From NCBI GenBank assembly GCA_017893485.1, contig JACEHZ010000375.1, positions 310,001-374,000 on the forward strand: a DNA stretch of 64,000 nt, written 5' to 3'. The DNA is from Hemerocallis citrina. Lineage: Eukaryota; Streptophyta; Magnoliopsida; Asparagales; Asphodelaceae. A program made the translations under genes and the position numbers. The notes under the pieces are model-generated. The model searched no databases. It was not told the origin of the DNA and worked only from the letters and a program-made list of their open reading frames with translations. Positions 31,541 to 44,413 of this stretch are shown here, one piece after another (position 1 is the stretch's first letter; each line of letters starts with the position of its first letter).

Positions 31541-33352
31541 ACTACACAAATCAGACTTATCGCCATGCCATCAAGACTAAGAGGCAGAGCGGCTGCCTTA
31601 AGCCGTTGCACCAACTCGTCAACCAGCTCCTCTTGTTGAAGATCTGTTTCCTCCTCAACAGTCGCCTCGACAACATAGTCAAGCTCCTTTCAACGGAGAG
31701 GTACCGGGGGCTCCCAAAAAAACCATCATGAACAACATTCTCAGTACGGCCGCAACTCAGTCCATAATGCGTCAACCGATTCTATGGCCTCACGAGGCCC
31801 TCGGGGATCTAGAGATCACCGCCAAATCATCAGTGTCAGATAACAAGGAACTGATATACGAATCCGCTTGGACGAGAGGTGCGCCGAACTAAGGTCTCCC
31901 GCTCAGAACGTCAGGAAAACCGAAGAAGCAACTCTCCTAGACAGACATAAAGGCAATCCTCCTCTCACAGGGGGCACAATTGCAATAAGAAGCCTGACTC
32001 GTGGAGTTGAAAGCTTCTTGAGTGGAACAAAGGGAAAGATGCCCCAGTCATTAGGGTCGAATTGGATAAGTTCAAGCTCGACATCCTCCGGGCTATCCAA
32101 GGTAGTCAAGATCTGGGCCAGCCCCCCAAAAGAAGGATCCACCAACTCAACTGGATCCAAGGGGATGGACAACTAAGTCCTTTGCCGTATCCAAGAAGTA
32201 TACCCATAGAGCAGCAAATGAAGAATGAGGGAAACCACTCCAGCAAGGCTTATCGCCCTAGTTGACCTCCTTTCAGCAAAACCATCCTCGATGCACCCAT
32301 CCCAAATGACTTCAAAGCTCTTCAATTAGAATCATACGATGGGAAATTAGACCCCGCCGACCATATCAAGAGTTTCAAGACCCTCATGATGGTCTACAAC
32401 GCCACCGATGTGTTCATGTGTCGAACATTCCCCGCAATACTGAAAGGATCAGCAAGGAAATTGCATTTCCGCCTCACTCCGGAGTCAATATTCTCTTTCG
32501 ACCAGCTCGAGGAGCTCTTCATAGCGCACTTCGTTACCCACCTTAAAACTGAAAAAAACAAGTGCCTCCATGTTGGAACTGAAGCAAAATGAAGGAGAAT
32601 TATTGAAAGAATTTGTTAAATGCTTCACGGCCGAAGCAAGGTCGATTTCCTCCATGGACTCTTGAGTGGCGACTGCAGCTTTTCGCCACAACGTCATGCA
32701 TAAAGAACTAAAAGCTTCTCTCACGAAGAACCCCCCTAGAGGTTTCACTAAGCTCCTAGAAAAGAGTGACAAATACATCAGGGTCGATGAAGCTCTCAAT
32801 CCACAAGCCAAGAAAGAGTCTCCTTCCATGAACAAACGGAAGGATGCAAGCGAGGAAGAAGTTCCAGAAAAATGGTGCAGGTCAATGTCGTCCTCCTCCA
32901 ACACCCTGCTTAGAAAAGTTCACTCCTCTCAACGTAAGTGTATTAGCCATCCTCATGGAAGTTGAGAAGGACGGAATAATCTGCTCTCCTTCCAAGATGT
33001 CAACGTCTAGCAAGAGATGAGACAAAAATAAGTGGTATGCATTTCACAGAGATCATGAAAATATTACTGACAACTGTCAAGCCCTTAAAGAAGAACTGGA
33101 AGCCTTGATTCGCAGGGTCTATCCCTCCAAATTTGTTCAGAAAGATAACAATATTGAAAACCCTCCGCCCTAGGGGGCTAATAAGCGTCAAGAGAGGCCA
33201 TCTGAATCGCAAGACTCTGAACACATGGTCGTTCTCCACTCCATTCATGGAGGCCTAATAGGGGGAGATTCCAACTCCTCCTGTAAAGCTTTTGTCAGGA
33301 AAGTCAACTCTGTATATAACATTCCGCCTGTCAAAAGCACAGGGGTCCCAAT
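31541..33352 (+). pseudogene. Tat-lineage gag, broken
   Basis: From about 32270 the frame reads APIPNDFKALQLESYDGKLD then DHIKSFKTLMMVYNATDVFM, CRTFPAILKGSA and FSFDQLEELFIAHFV, the conserved Tat gag core (YDG..DP..H...F, F...LKG.A..., S...L...F..HF). A frameshift near 32565 moves the reading frame; the following part has ELLKEFVKCF and an in-frame TGA near 32664. The next frame continues SLTKNPPRGFTKLLEKSDKY, the usual KNPP..L.ELL..A.KYI segment. Codons 31541-32270 contain only short frames. The gene is split at 33353 by a solo LTR. It would have formed the particle core; it cannot now make one. Confidence 0.8.
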
Positions 33353-34733
33353 TGTTGATTCTTGATTTTGATGATTACAACACACTGCAACATGTATCTG
33401 TGCTATACTATATAAACTTGCAGGTTGTATATACAAAGGCCTCATTTCTATAAAGCTGAACTAATGAACAAGCACAGCTCTGGATAAAGACAATGGCGTC
33501 ACTCAAGACTCAAGTCAAGACCTATGTTTCAATGTCATTTATTTTTATGTCTTGTAAACAAATGTAATATTTTTTATTATTGAGTCTTAGAATGATGTAC
33601 AGCCTTGTCACACACACATACACTCACATATAACTTTTTATATATAAATGTGTTTTTACAAATCCAAAGGTCAAAACAGCTTGAACTAGATTAGCTGTTG
33701 AGTACCAGTCGACTGCTACTTGTTCCAGTCGACTGAGTCTGTACAAAAATACCTAATCTTATTCAAACTCTGACCAGTCGACTCATTATGGCAACCCAGT
33801 CGACCGTTCAAGTGCTTTTGACAGTTTTCTGTTTTAAAATTGCTTTTTCAAATTCAAATCTTTTTATTTCCGTTGGTTGACAGTTGGAACAACTGTTTCC
33901 CAACGTCCATTATATCTAACTCTATAAATAGAGATTAGAATTCACTGTAAAAGATACAACAATACTCCAAGCAATTTTGAAATCTTAAGTTTTATACTTT
34001 CAAGAGATAAAAGCTTTCAATTCACTAAGACTTGGTTCTCTGTCTTCAGTCCAGTATAACATTTGATTTCGTTCTGGACTTGATATAGAAGTCAACCATT
34101 TTAGCCACGTACTATATCACAATCGCAAACAAGGCTATAGGTTGATTGTAAACAATTTTTATTGTTTTCTTTTCCTCTCGGTTGGAGAGTAGGACTCTAG
34201 GATGTAGAGTCAGGTTTTTCACTCTTGGAGGAAGAGTAGGTTGCTTTCTCTGGTTGAGAGAAAGGACTATGGGTTGGATAAGGTTGTTGTCTGAACACCG
34301 TAGGGTATTCTTGTAAACTTTTTCAAGAATAGTGGAAATCTCAAGTGGGTTGCTTGGGGACTGGATGTAGGTCAGAAGGATCGAACCAGGATACATCGTG
34401 TGCACTCTGTGGTTGTATCTCACTACTTGCATTTCTATTTTCTCAGTTTGTGTTTTTACTGTGAAACTTGTCTGGACAGTCAACTGTGTACTCAGATAAG
34501 TCGACTGGTCAGACTCGTACTCTCTGAAGGTTATTTGCATTTTAAGTCGACTGTCTCAACTCTAAGTCGACTTCACAGACTTATTAAATTAATTTTCATT
34601 TTGTTAATACAGTCGACTGGTGTATCCCTTAAGTCGACTGTACAGAGGAAAATTCTCTATTCCGCATTTTAATTTCATATAAACACTATTCACCCTCCCC
34701 TAGTGTTTGTTGCCTTGCCTACAGGATCCAACA
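33353..34733 (+). mobile_element. Solo LTR, SIRE/Maximus-like Ty1/copia (second copy)
   Basis: It starts TGTTGATTCTTGA, ends CAGGATCCAACA, and has perfect CCAAT duplications (33348-33352 and 34734-34738). It is homologous to 3101-4510 over its whole length. It contains CAGTCGACTG-type palindromes near 33706, 33725, 33774, 33796, 34486, 34498, 34541, 34565, 34611 and 34632. It has no internal domain. Confidence 0.93.
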
Positions 34734-34738
34734 CCAAT

Positions 34739-35507
34739 ATCTTTCTCCGACAAGGACTTAGAAGGTATCTGAACCCCTCATTGCGATGCATTGGTCATAA
34801 ACCTTTGCCTGGTGAATCATGAGGTACGCCGCATCTTGGTGGGAAACGACAGCTTGATAAACATCATTTTCATGAACCCTTTCAATGTCCTCAAGCTCTC
34901 CCAATATCGACTCAAGCCAGCCAGTTATACACTCCACGGATTCTCCAGTGTATCCATTCAAATAGAAAGAATTTTCACACTTGATGTGACAGCAGGAAAA
35001 GATCCCGCAACTCGAATGGAAGCACTGGACTTTTTGGTAGTCAACGTCAAAGCTGTATACAATGCAATATTTAGCTGTCCAGGCCTAGCAGCCTTCCATG
35101 CAGTTGCTTCCGCCTACCACAAAAAAATGAAGTTCCCAATAACAGCAGGTGTAGGCCAAGTTGTATGGAGCCAACAGGCAGCACGAGCAGGCTACACTGC
35201 TACAATGGGGGGCTCGGTTCTCCCCCTCGACGCCATAGAGTTACCGCCAGATTGCAGTCACAATAATTTCAAGACTGTAAAGCTTAGAGCCACTGCGATA
35301 AACAATCGTTCCCAGAACTTTCAAACCTGCCAAACCATCTCTCACCAGGTCCAAACTCGTTCTCATCATAACACAGTAATAAACCTGAATCCCTCGCCCG
35401 AAGCCACTCCGCTCATTCAAAGGAAACAATTAGTCCTGCCTAAACACATTGGTGCATCAGAAGTTCTCTCTTTCTCTATGCAAAACAATGGGGGGCTTCC
35501 TCCATAA
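34739..35507 (+). pseudogene. Tat-lineage retroviral-type protease remnant
   Basis: The frame from 34791 reads CLVNHEVRRILVGNDSLINI and IFMNPFNVLKLS, then PASYTLHGFSS, FLVVNVKAVYNAIFSCPGLA, HAVASAYHKKMKFPITAGVG. This matches the Tat protease: RVLVD.GSS.DIL, L.GF.., F.VVD..SAYNAI.GRP.L, V.S..H...KFPT..G.G. The catalytic Asp of the VDxGS motif is missing (VGNDS), so the enzyme is dead even though the frame is open for 238 residues. It lies downstream of gag as expected. Nothing resembling reverse transcriptase follows; the sequence passes into the repeat region. Confidence 0.8.
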
Positions 35508-36078
35508 TAGGCATGTTCAGGCATGTTCTACCAAGTTGTTCGCTGAACGGCTCATCAACTTGAAGTCTTGGGGGACAAGGAGATATCAGTAGGGACTTGG
35601 AAAGTAGAAAACCTTATAAGGTTGAACGAGAGCGTCTGAAATGTCCTCTCTTACCAGCAGTAGCAAATTTTCTCAATTTGTAAAAAAGGCCAGCCTCTAG
35701 GGCAGCCATTTAGTTTTACTTTTCAATAAAAACCACTTTCACTACCGGTCACTGCATGCAGCCACTGGATTAGCCGCTTAGTTTTATTTTCCAATAAAAC
35801 TTTGTAATAATTTTTGCAAAATTCTTGTACAATTCTACGGATGCATACAATGAGTTAAAAACAAGCCTACTCCAACGCCGGCATCAAAAACTCATTAGAA
35901 GCTCCTTATAAGACGGGTTCAGAGTCCATACCCATGGCTCAAAGTTACTGTAGAAATTTGCAACAAAGCAAGTTCAAAATTCGCTTCGCCATTCGATCTG
36001 CTCTTGCAGTCCATTAGCGCCTCGATGACAGGTTTGGAGTCCATACCCATGGCTCGATGTTACTTGCGACAAAGCAAG
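35508..36078 (+). other. Tat 3' region, part 1: repeats around CCATACCCATGGCTC
   Basis: TCCATACCCATGGCTCAAAG, TCCATACCCATGGCTCGATG and, after the 4.1-kb insertion, TCCATACCCATGGCTCGGAG (40270) recur. They lie in units with GTTACT and ATTCGATCTGCTCYTGCA, giving an imperfect tandem repeat of roughly 110-150 bp. Two TTTTCAATAAAA blocks near 35720 and 35785 are also duplicated. No gene. Confidence 0.6.
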
Positions 36079-39000
36079 TGTAACATCCCGTATTAATTTT
36101 TTTTAAAATAAAAATACATTTTTAATTTTTAACGTGCAATGCACGTGCAAATTTCATCTCATTATTTTTCATTCTAAAATTTACTTAAGTTATGCATAAT
36201 TTCCTTTCTTTTATTTTATCTCATTTAGTTGTCTACTCCTTATTTAGAACTTGTAGGCATAATAGAAGACTCTAAGCCCATTTAAAATAAATTAAATAAA
36301 TAAAAGTGAACCAAGTCCACAAGCCCACTAAGATAATCCTACAATTAGTTGTACACACTCTTACACATGTCTTGTAACAACTAGTAGATACACAAATATA
36401 AAATTATAAAAAAATTTAGAAGAGTGTGCACTTGTGCACTACACGTGCACGTGCATGCACAAGGGAGACAATGCCGGCCTATAGTGGGAGAGTGGAGAGT
36501 GGGAGAGTGGGATAGTGGGTAGTTATTTGGAGTGAATCATAGCCATACATTTTCCCTATATAAATGCCCTTCTATTTTTTTTTGATTTGCACCAAAATTA
36601 AGAATCAAAAGAGAGAGGAAAAGAAAGAGATTTGAGAGGTTTCGGATTTTGGCTTTAGAGGAGCTTGGAGTTGTTCTTGCTAGGAGAAGAAGTGCTAGGC
36701 AATCGTGTTGGAGCTAGGTGCTTTTTCTAGGAGTTTTTCTTCTACATTATATTCTTCATTGAGGTGGGTGTTTCTTGAATGCTTTCTAAATTTTGTAGGA
36801 TGAAGCATGCTAGTTTGACCTATCAGTAGTTTTAGAATTTTGATTAATATGATGAATGTAGATTGCACAATGTATTTTGATTATGTCATGGCTTGTTGAG
36901 ATGTTGTTGTGTTTCAATTTAATGGCTAGAATTCATCTTAATTAGAAAGAGAACAAGAAAATAACATCTAGTGGTGGGTTGTTGGAATAAAAATCTCCTA
37001 ATTGATGCATGTTAAAATGTTCATATAGTAGTCAAAATAATGCAACATGTATCAAAAAGTTTTAGAAATGCTATTATAGTAGAGAAATATGGAAATAGTC
37101 TCACAAATGTGTATTTTATTGGTATAAAGAATTTTTATAATGATGTTTTGAAAAGGGACAATATTTTACTTGAAATTTGATAATATGAGTTCATTAATGC
37201 AATTTGGGAGGAAAATTTTATTATATTATCGAAAATGAGAATTTTATAAGTTTAAATATACGCTACTATACTGTATTTTGGAAAGAAAACATTCTGGAAA
37301 GAATTAGATTTGAACGATACAAAATAGTTGAGAAATCAAAATTTGTAAAGAAGAGTTATAAACAGACAGGAATTATAAAGAGATTTTTTACTCCACATTA
37401 TACCAGAGAATGGGTTTGAGAGTACTGGTTTTTGGTATGGGTTTATAGCGCTGTGAACAGTGCCCTTGGTCATGAGTTCGAGTCTTGAAAAAGCTCTGTT
37501 TTATTAACACAGTACAGCCCGTACATAAGGTATTTAAATGAATTTCTTTCGCTAGCCGCCTTTGGGCTTTATGGTCTTCGGGTGCGATTTGAGGTGGTTA
37601 CTGTAGCATGGCCGGGGTCACGGGTTCGAACCCTAGCCTAGCCTTTTTAATATATTTTTGAGTTTTTTTTTTGACATATTTTGAGTTTCCATGAGCATAA
37701 AAATTTGGGAAAATTTTTTATTATTCCTTTAAAATATTATCTAGAATTTATAAAATATTTCCACAATATTTTATATATATTTTGTGAGAATTGAAAGTGA
37801 AATTCCCATTAAATAATGTGTTGAAGAACTTGAAATTTTTAATTAAAAATGTGTATCTTGTATGATTAAAGGAAAAATAAAAATTGGAATACAATTTGAT
37901 TCCTCTTGATGAGATTTTCTAGTATTTGACTAAGAATATTTGAGTTGCATAAAAGACTATAAGTGATTAAATTAATAATGAAAGTTGAAGTGAGTTACTT
38001 CAAGTTATAAAATTATAAAGAAATATATTTGAGAAAGAGACCGTGAACAAAGAAATGAATTATATTGTTACGATTAGATGTAACCGAATTAACCTCTAGA
38101 ACGAGATAGTTGTTGGAACCTAGAGGCTAGGTGAGACTCTTAGAAACCTGTAGTTGTTATTAATTTGATAGCTAACTAGTGTAGGTTGAGCATCTCTTGA
38201 GAAGTATCCAGTTGGGTTGACTGTCTCTTGTGTGGTTTAACTCAGATAGGGTAAGCTAGCTCTAGGTTGTGATGATTCTTCTAAAACAAAAAAAACTTAA
38301 GGACAGGCACTAAGGGGAGACGTGATGAAGTATGGGCAAACAAGGGTATGAAGGCCTCAGTTGGTCTACGGTGTAAGATAGTTTTCCTGAAATTATCGAG
38401 GTGTGATTGGGAGTGTCCTCAACTCACCTGCGGTGTGAGATTCATCTTCGGAATTATCGGGATCGAGGCGATGCCTTTGGGTATTTTAGGACTATGGAAG
38501 CGCCATAGCTTGCGGTGTGAGATAGTTTCCCCAGAATTATCGAGGTGTGATTGGGAGTGTCTCCAACTCATCTGCGGTGTGGGATTCATCTTCGGAATTA
38601 TCGGGGCGAGGGTCACGGGTTGGAAACCTGGCCAGGCCCTTTTAATATATTTTTGAGTTTTTTTTGACATATTTTGAGTTTCCATGAGCATAAAAGTTTG
38701 GGAAAATTTTTATTATTCCTTTAAAATATTATCTAGACTTTATAAAATATTTCCACAATATTTGATATATATTTTGTGAGAATTGAAAGTGGAATTCGCA
38801 TTAATAACGTGTTGAAGAACTTGAAATTTTTAATCAAAAATGTGTATCTTGTATGATTAAAGGAAAAATAAAAATTGGAATACAATTAGATTCCTCTTGA
38901 CGAGATTTTATAGTATTTGATTAAGAATATTTGAGTTGCATACAAGGCTATAAGTGATTAAATTGATAATGAAAGTTGAAGTGAGTTACTTCAAGTTATA

Positions 39001-40195
39001 AAATTATAAAGAAATGTATTTGAGAAAGAGACTGTAAACAAAGAAATGAATTATATTGTTGCGGTTAGATGTAACCGAATTAATCTCTAGAACGAGATAA
39101 TTGTTGGAATATAGAGGCTAGGCGAGACCCTTAGAAACCGGCAGTTGTTATTAATTTGAGAGTTAACCAGTGTAGGTTGAGCATCTCTTTAGAAGTAGCC
39201 AATTGGGTTGACTGTCTCATGTGTGGTTTAAGTCCGATAGGGTAAGCTAGCTCTAGGTTGTGATAATTCTTCTAAAACAAAAAAAACTTAAGGACATGCA
39301 CTAAGGGGAGATGTGATGAAGTATGGGCAAACATGGGCATGAGGGCCTCAGTTGGTCTGCGGTGTAAGATAGTTTCCCCGAAATTATCGAGGTGTGGTTG
39401 GGAGTGTCCCCAGCTCACCTACGGTGTGGGATTCATCTTCGGAATTATCGGGATCGAGGCGACGCCTATGAGGTGTTTTAGGACTATGGAAGCGCCATAG
39501 CTTGAGGTGTGAGATAACCCCGGAATTATCGAGGTGTGATTGGGAGTGTCCCCAACCCATCTGCGGTGTGGGATTCATCTCCAGAATTATCGGGGCATGG
39601 GCTTAATACTCCCAGAACATCTAAACCTTATCTTAGTCACCGTAGTAGTAATTCATGGAGAGGGATTCAACCCTATAATGTGGAGTACGTAGGTGCTTGT
39701 CTTTGGACCTATGTAGTATGGGATGCATAGACTCCGAACAAGTATGCATTAGTGCCATCCTAGCATAGACATCTGCATCAGGCATTAAGTTATTGCATAT
39801 ACTGACATGTTTAGGTTAGTCACTCTTTTACACTTTGTTTACATTCAAGTTTATGGTTGTTAAAGTGTTAAAGAATCGTTATATTACGACATAGTGAGGA
39901 TCATCATTTATAATATTGCGTCGGTTGGAAGCAACTGACGTGCCCACAGTTTCATATGCAGGACTTAGAATTTACAAGAAGATATAAAGATGAATTTGAT
40001 GCTGATTACTTAAATGCTAACGTTGTTACAATTGTATATTTATCATGTTGTACTTTATTTATTTTCCGCTGCGTTATTGATGTAAGAGAACAATGTTGTA
40101 ATAAAAGTTTCAAAATTCCTTGTAAAATTGTACGAAGTGAAGTGTAGATCTTGTTAAGCTACGAATTACAGTATTTTGATATTCAGGGCATTACA
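36079..40195 (+). mobile_element. Solo LTR, 4.1 kb, Ty3/gypsy (Tekay/Del-like by style)
   Basis: It starts TGTAACATCCCG, ends AGGGCATTACA, and is flanked by perfect GCAAG duplications (36074-36078 and 40196-40200). A promoter-like CTATATAAATG (36554) is followed by a likely transcript start and a GA-rich leader. Near the 3' end it shares GGACCTATGTAGTATGGGAT with the next LTR, so the two are one superfamily. It contains a 1-kb internal duplication (separate entry). No domain; the short frames are not genes. Confidence 0.88.
37612..39605 (+). repeat. Tandem duplication of about 1 kb inside the LTR
   Basis: GGTCACGGGTT..GAA..CCT followed by TTTTAATATATTTTTGAG occurs at 37616 and 38611. The following roughly 990 bases match through GAGAAAGAGAC, GATGTAACCGAATTAA and GGGTAAGCTAGCTCTAGG to ATTATCGGGGC. 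Inside each unit a segment with GAATTATCGAGGTGTGATTG and GCGGTGTGGGATTCATC is itself repeated. Confidence 0.85.
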
Positions 40196-40625
40196 GCAAG
40201 TCCGGAGTTAAACTTTTCATTCGATCTGCTCCTGCAACCTGTTAATACCTAAACTAACAAGTTCGGAATCCATACCCATGGCTCGGAGTTACTTTAGCAA
40301 CCTACAATTAAGCATGTTTGGAATTCAACTCGATATTTGACCTGTTCCTGAAACTAATTAAAATCCCATGAAGACAGATTAGGGGGCCAAAATCATAGAT
40401 TGTAGTTACTCTAATAAAACTTGTAGAAGCTGCATTTGGGGTTTAACTCACCACCGATGTGACTCTCACAATTTGTCGGAGGACCTATACAGCAATTTTG
40501 AAAATAGCTATTCCTCAGAGTTGCTACTACAACTAGCTAAATATAAGGCGAATAAATTATAAAATCCGTCACACATCATCGGCAGTTCGTTATCTATGCA
40601 CAACAGACTTGATGCCCTGTTATTT
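40196..40625 (+). other. Tat 3' region, part 2
   Basis: This continues part 1 after the 4.1-kb insertion with CATACCCATGGCTCGGAGTTAC and CTGCTCCTGCAACCTGTTAA-type units, then becomes non-repetitive. No gene. Confidence 0.6.
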
Positions 40626-43600
40626 TGTAACACCCCGCAAAATTGGAAATTACAATTTTGCCCCTGGGTGTTACGCACGTATATTTTGTAATGTATTTCA
40701 CTACATATTTTGGATTCATACTATTTATATATTTTCCGTATTGATTTCAGTCAACTAAAATATAATATTTCAATCCCTGGAATTTACGTGCTTTTTATGT
40801 GATTTGATGCACGTGTTTTCACCACTACGTACAATGTTTTCTATAGGTTTAAATTATTTATTTTATGTATTTAAATCTATTTTATAAAACGAAAATTTAT
40901 TTTTCCCTTGTTTTGATTAAAATGCATTTTTCGACCTTCTGCACGTATAATGCACGTGCTTTTTACGTGTTGTGATTTCATCATGAAGTATATGTAAATT
41001 AGTAAATATAACTTTGGTTATATTTTTTTCGATCATATTTAATAATTTTTCATCAATAAAATTAATTTTCGCATTTGGATATTTTACGTGCGATGCACGT
41101 GTTTCCTACGCACGTAGTAATTACGTCATGGAATGTATAAGTTAATAAATAATTTTTCTTATATTGTATTTAACATTTTTCCGTTGATAAAGTCAATTTT
41201 CGTATTCCGATGTTTTACGTGCGACGCACGTGTTTGTTTTCGGCGAACGCGTTTGAGCGTATCCTTTCTCGAAATGAATTTCATAAAATGAATGCACATT
41301 TATTTTTGCATTATAAATTTTAGTTAAACAAATTTTTACTTAATATTATGGTATATGGAGTATAATATATGTAGTATATAATATATGGTAGAATGTATAA
41401 ACAAGTGTGATGGTGAAGATGGGGCCCCACGGTAAGTATGAGTAAAATGGGGTATGAGTGGATTTATTTGTATATATATCTTCAGATTAGTAAAAAGTTG
41501 AATAGGAATGGCTTTTGGGGGCCCACACTTGAAGTATAAACAGCAAAGATGGTGCTCATGTGTACATGTGCATATGCACATTTGTGCATTGGCCGGTTGG
41601 GGATTTGAAGGGTGACCGGTTTGGATGAGGAAAGAGAGAGAGTTTGGGAGTTATAGAATTAGAGAAGTGGGGAGATGAAAAGTTAGGAGTTTTTAGGAGT
41701 TAAGAAAATGAGGGGTTAGAAAATTAATTTGAGTGAGTTATTAGGTGTGTAATTTTGCAAATTTGACCCTCAACATATCCTATAAATAGCACATCTTTTC
41801 TTCTCATTTCACACACTAAAAGAAAACAAATCAAGAAAAAAAAAAGAAAATAGAAGAGAGTTTTTTTTTTTTGGTGCTTGGAGGCTCTTGCTAGAAGGGG
41901 AAGATCTAGGAGGTCACTTTGGAGCTAGAAGAGGGGTTCATTTTCTTTCATTGTTCAAGCTTCAATCAAGGTGGGTGTTCTCCTACTTTCTAATTTTTAG
42001 AATGTGCATGCTAATAAAAATGAATGAGTAGTTTTGAGGTGATTAGTGAATCATGCTATGTTGACAAATGGATTAACAATATGTTTGTGGGTGATCTCTT
42101 TCCTTTTTAAAGTAGGACTTGCATGCTAAATAGTTAAATGATTAATTAAATGAGATATATGAAAAATCCATACTAGCATAGTATGAAATGATCATAATTT
42201 GTTACCATGCTAATTTTAAAAACAGAATTCAACTAAGGAATTAATCATATAAATCCTGTTAAAAATATTTGTAAATTTGTATGTTTTATTGGAATGTGTG
42301 TTTTTATTTTAGAACTTGGTAAAGAATGGCATATTTCGACATGATGATTAAGAAAGAAAAGAAAGGAGAAAAAGATAACTTTTTATGTCGACATAGGTTA
42401 AAAAAATAAAAAATAAAAAATACAATCTGTATCAGATTTAAAAATGATTTATTACAATTATAAAAATTGTCTCCTGTCACATAAGTGAATATACTATACA
42501 TGATTGATAACTTTACACTAGATAAAGTCGTGAATGATTATTTACATGATCATTCACAGAGCCATTCATGAATGGTCATGTTACAATAATGCATTCTTTG
42601 TTATAAATGAATTCCAAATGTTATGTAATTTTGAGAATGATACTCGGCTATCTTTCATACACTCATATGTATTTACGGTAATAAGAAAGTTACCATGATA
42701 ACTTACATGAAGCATGCTATATTATGGTATAAAATGTACTAATAGTATTTGGAATTTGCTAATAATAATAACTCGGTCCTCCCCCGAATTTGGAGAAAAT
42801 AAAAGTAACTTTGAGATAGATTGGGTTTTGTCTTCAAAAACTAAATCTTTTAAGAGCATGAATTATATCATTAGAAGAAAAGTAAAATGTTGATATGTGA
42901 ACTAATTGTCTTTGATGGGATTATTCATTTGGGTTGAATACTTGATTAATATATGTATTTAAATTGAAAATGAGATTGCAAGTGATAAAATCATGTTTGT
43001 GAAAAGGATAAATTTTTTTGTGAGATCGATGTTGAATGAAATGGTTTCATGAAAAAGAATTATTACTATTAAGGAATCATGAATCGTGATAAAATAAGAT
43101 ATCTTATGAGTTTGAAATTTGTGAATGAGTTATTATTTGCTATGAATAGCTAGATCATAATTAGTGGCAAGACTAAGAAATGATTACTTGTGGATAAGTG
43201 TTAAGACAAGATTGTGATCTTTTGTGAATGAATTGAAAGATGAAATTATTTAGGTTTAAGAGATGATTATTAAAGGGTATGTGTACCCATGTTTCTTGTA
43301 CATGAAAGTTTGTGATTTAGAGTTAGTAAGACCTCGATACCGGCATTATTGAAAGAAAGGATTTGAGAAATGATTTGGAGATATGGCTAAGGAGTCATCT
43401 CGTATTTGTTGATTAAGTCCGGTAGGAGGTAAAACTGATTCTATGAGTAGAAATTATTCATGTCTTGAACTTAAGAAAATTTAGGCACTTAAGGGGAGAT
43501 GTAGTAAACTTAGGGAAACGTAAGTGGGGTGCTCTATATAGTCGGCGGTGGACTCCAAGAATATAGACCCAGTTGGTAGACTGAGGTTGCCCTGTGGGAG

Positions 43601-44413
43601 ACGGATTATTATATTTTAATCCGGGACTATGAGGACGGGTCGGCGGTGGACTCCAAGATCTTGAGTAGTCGGACGGATGGATTTTTGTGTTTACCGTCTC
43701 CAATGTATATATATATATACTGGGCTAGAGGGTCACATACGGGACAGTTCGCACGATGTGGAATCTGTTATAACAGCCGGCGGTGGACTCCAAGGCTGGG
43801 ATTCAAATTCGTGGAATAGTCTGAACTTTGTTTTGCTACCGGGTAGTTTTCATGGCGAGGGATCGAGCCCTGTATTGTGAAGAACGTAGGCGCTTGCCCT
43901 CGGACCTATGTAGTATGGGATGCATAGAATCCGAACAAGTGTGCATTAGTGTCATCCTAGTATAGAAATGTGTGCATTAGGCATTAAGGCATGACATACA
44001 CTTATGTTTAGAATAATCACCCTTGACACTTTACTTGTTCATTCAATCTTTTTGTGATTTGTTAAAGTATGAGATCGTTATACTATTCTCGGCATAGAGG
44101 GGATAGCCGTGTATAACATTTCGTCAGTTGTAAGTGACTGACGTGCCCACAGATTGACATGCAGGTAATGGACTATTCATGGAGTTATAAAGTGGATATG
44201 CTGTTGCTGTTTAGAAGTTAAAGATGTTGCAAATGATGTTAAAGTTATACAAGTTGTATTTCATTATTGTAATCTTTTATTCTTCCGCTGTATAAAGGAA
44301 CTCTGATGTATTGTGAATGAAAAGTTTTAAATTTCCTTGTAAAATTGTACGAAGTGAAGTAAAGATCCTGTGAAATCTCGAATTTATCCTTATTTGAAAT
44401 TCGGGGCGTTACA
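40626..44413 (+). mobile_element. Solo LTR, 3.8 kb, Ty3/gypsy (Tekay/Del-like by style)
   Basis: It starts TGTAACACCCCG, ends CGGGGCGTTACA, and has perfect TATTT duplications (40621-40625 and 44414-44418). A CCTATAAATAGC promoter-like site lies at 41780. The 5' third holds a tandem repeat around ACGTGCGATGCACGTG; the 3' third repeats CGGCGGTGGACTCCAAG three times (43540-43795). GGACCTATGTAGTATGGGAT links it to the LTR at 36079. Confidence 0.9.
40790..41245 (+). repeat. Imperfect tandem repeat with ACGTGC..GCACGT palindromes
   Basis: TTTTACGTGCGATGCACGTG (41086) recurs as TTTTACGTGCGACGCACGTG (41212) and in looser form at 40793 and 40941, in units of about 130-150 bp that also share ATAAARTCAATTTTCG. 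Confidence 0.75.

Noticed and set aside
37441..37645. tRNA or SINE signals (GGGTTCGAACCC, GAGTTCGAGTC)
   Set aside because: B-box-like words occur without a foldable cloverleaf, a paired A box or a SINE tail, and lie within a solo LTR; one is duplicated by the 1-kb repeat.
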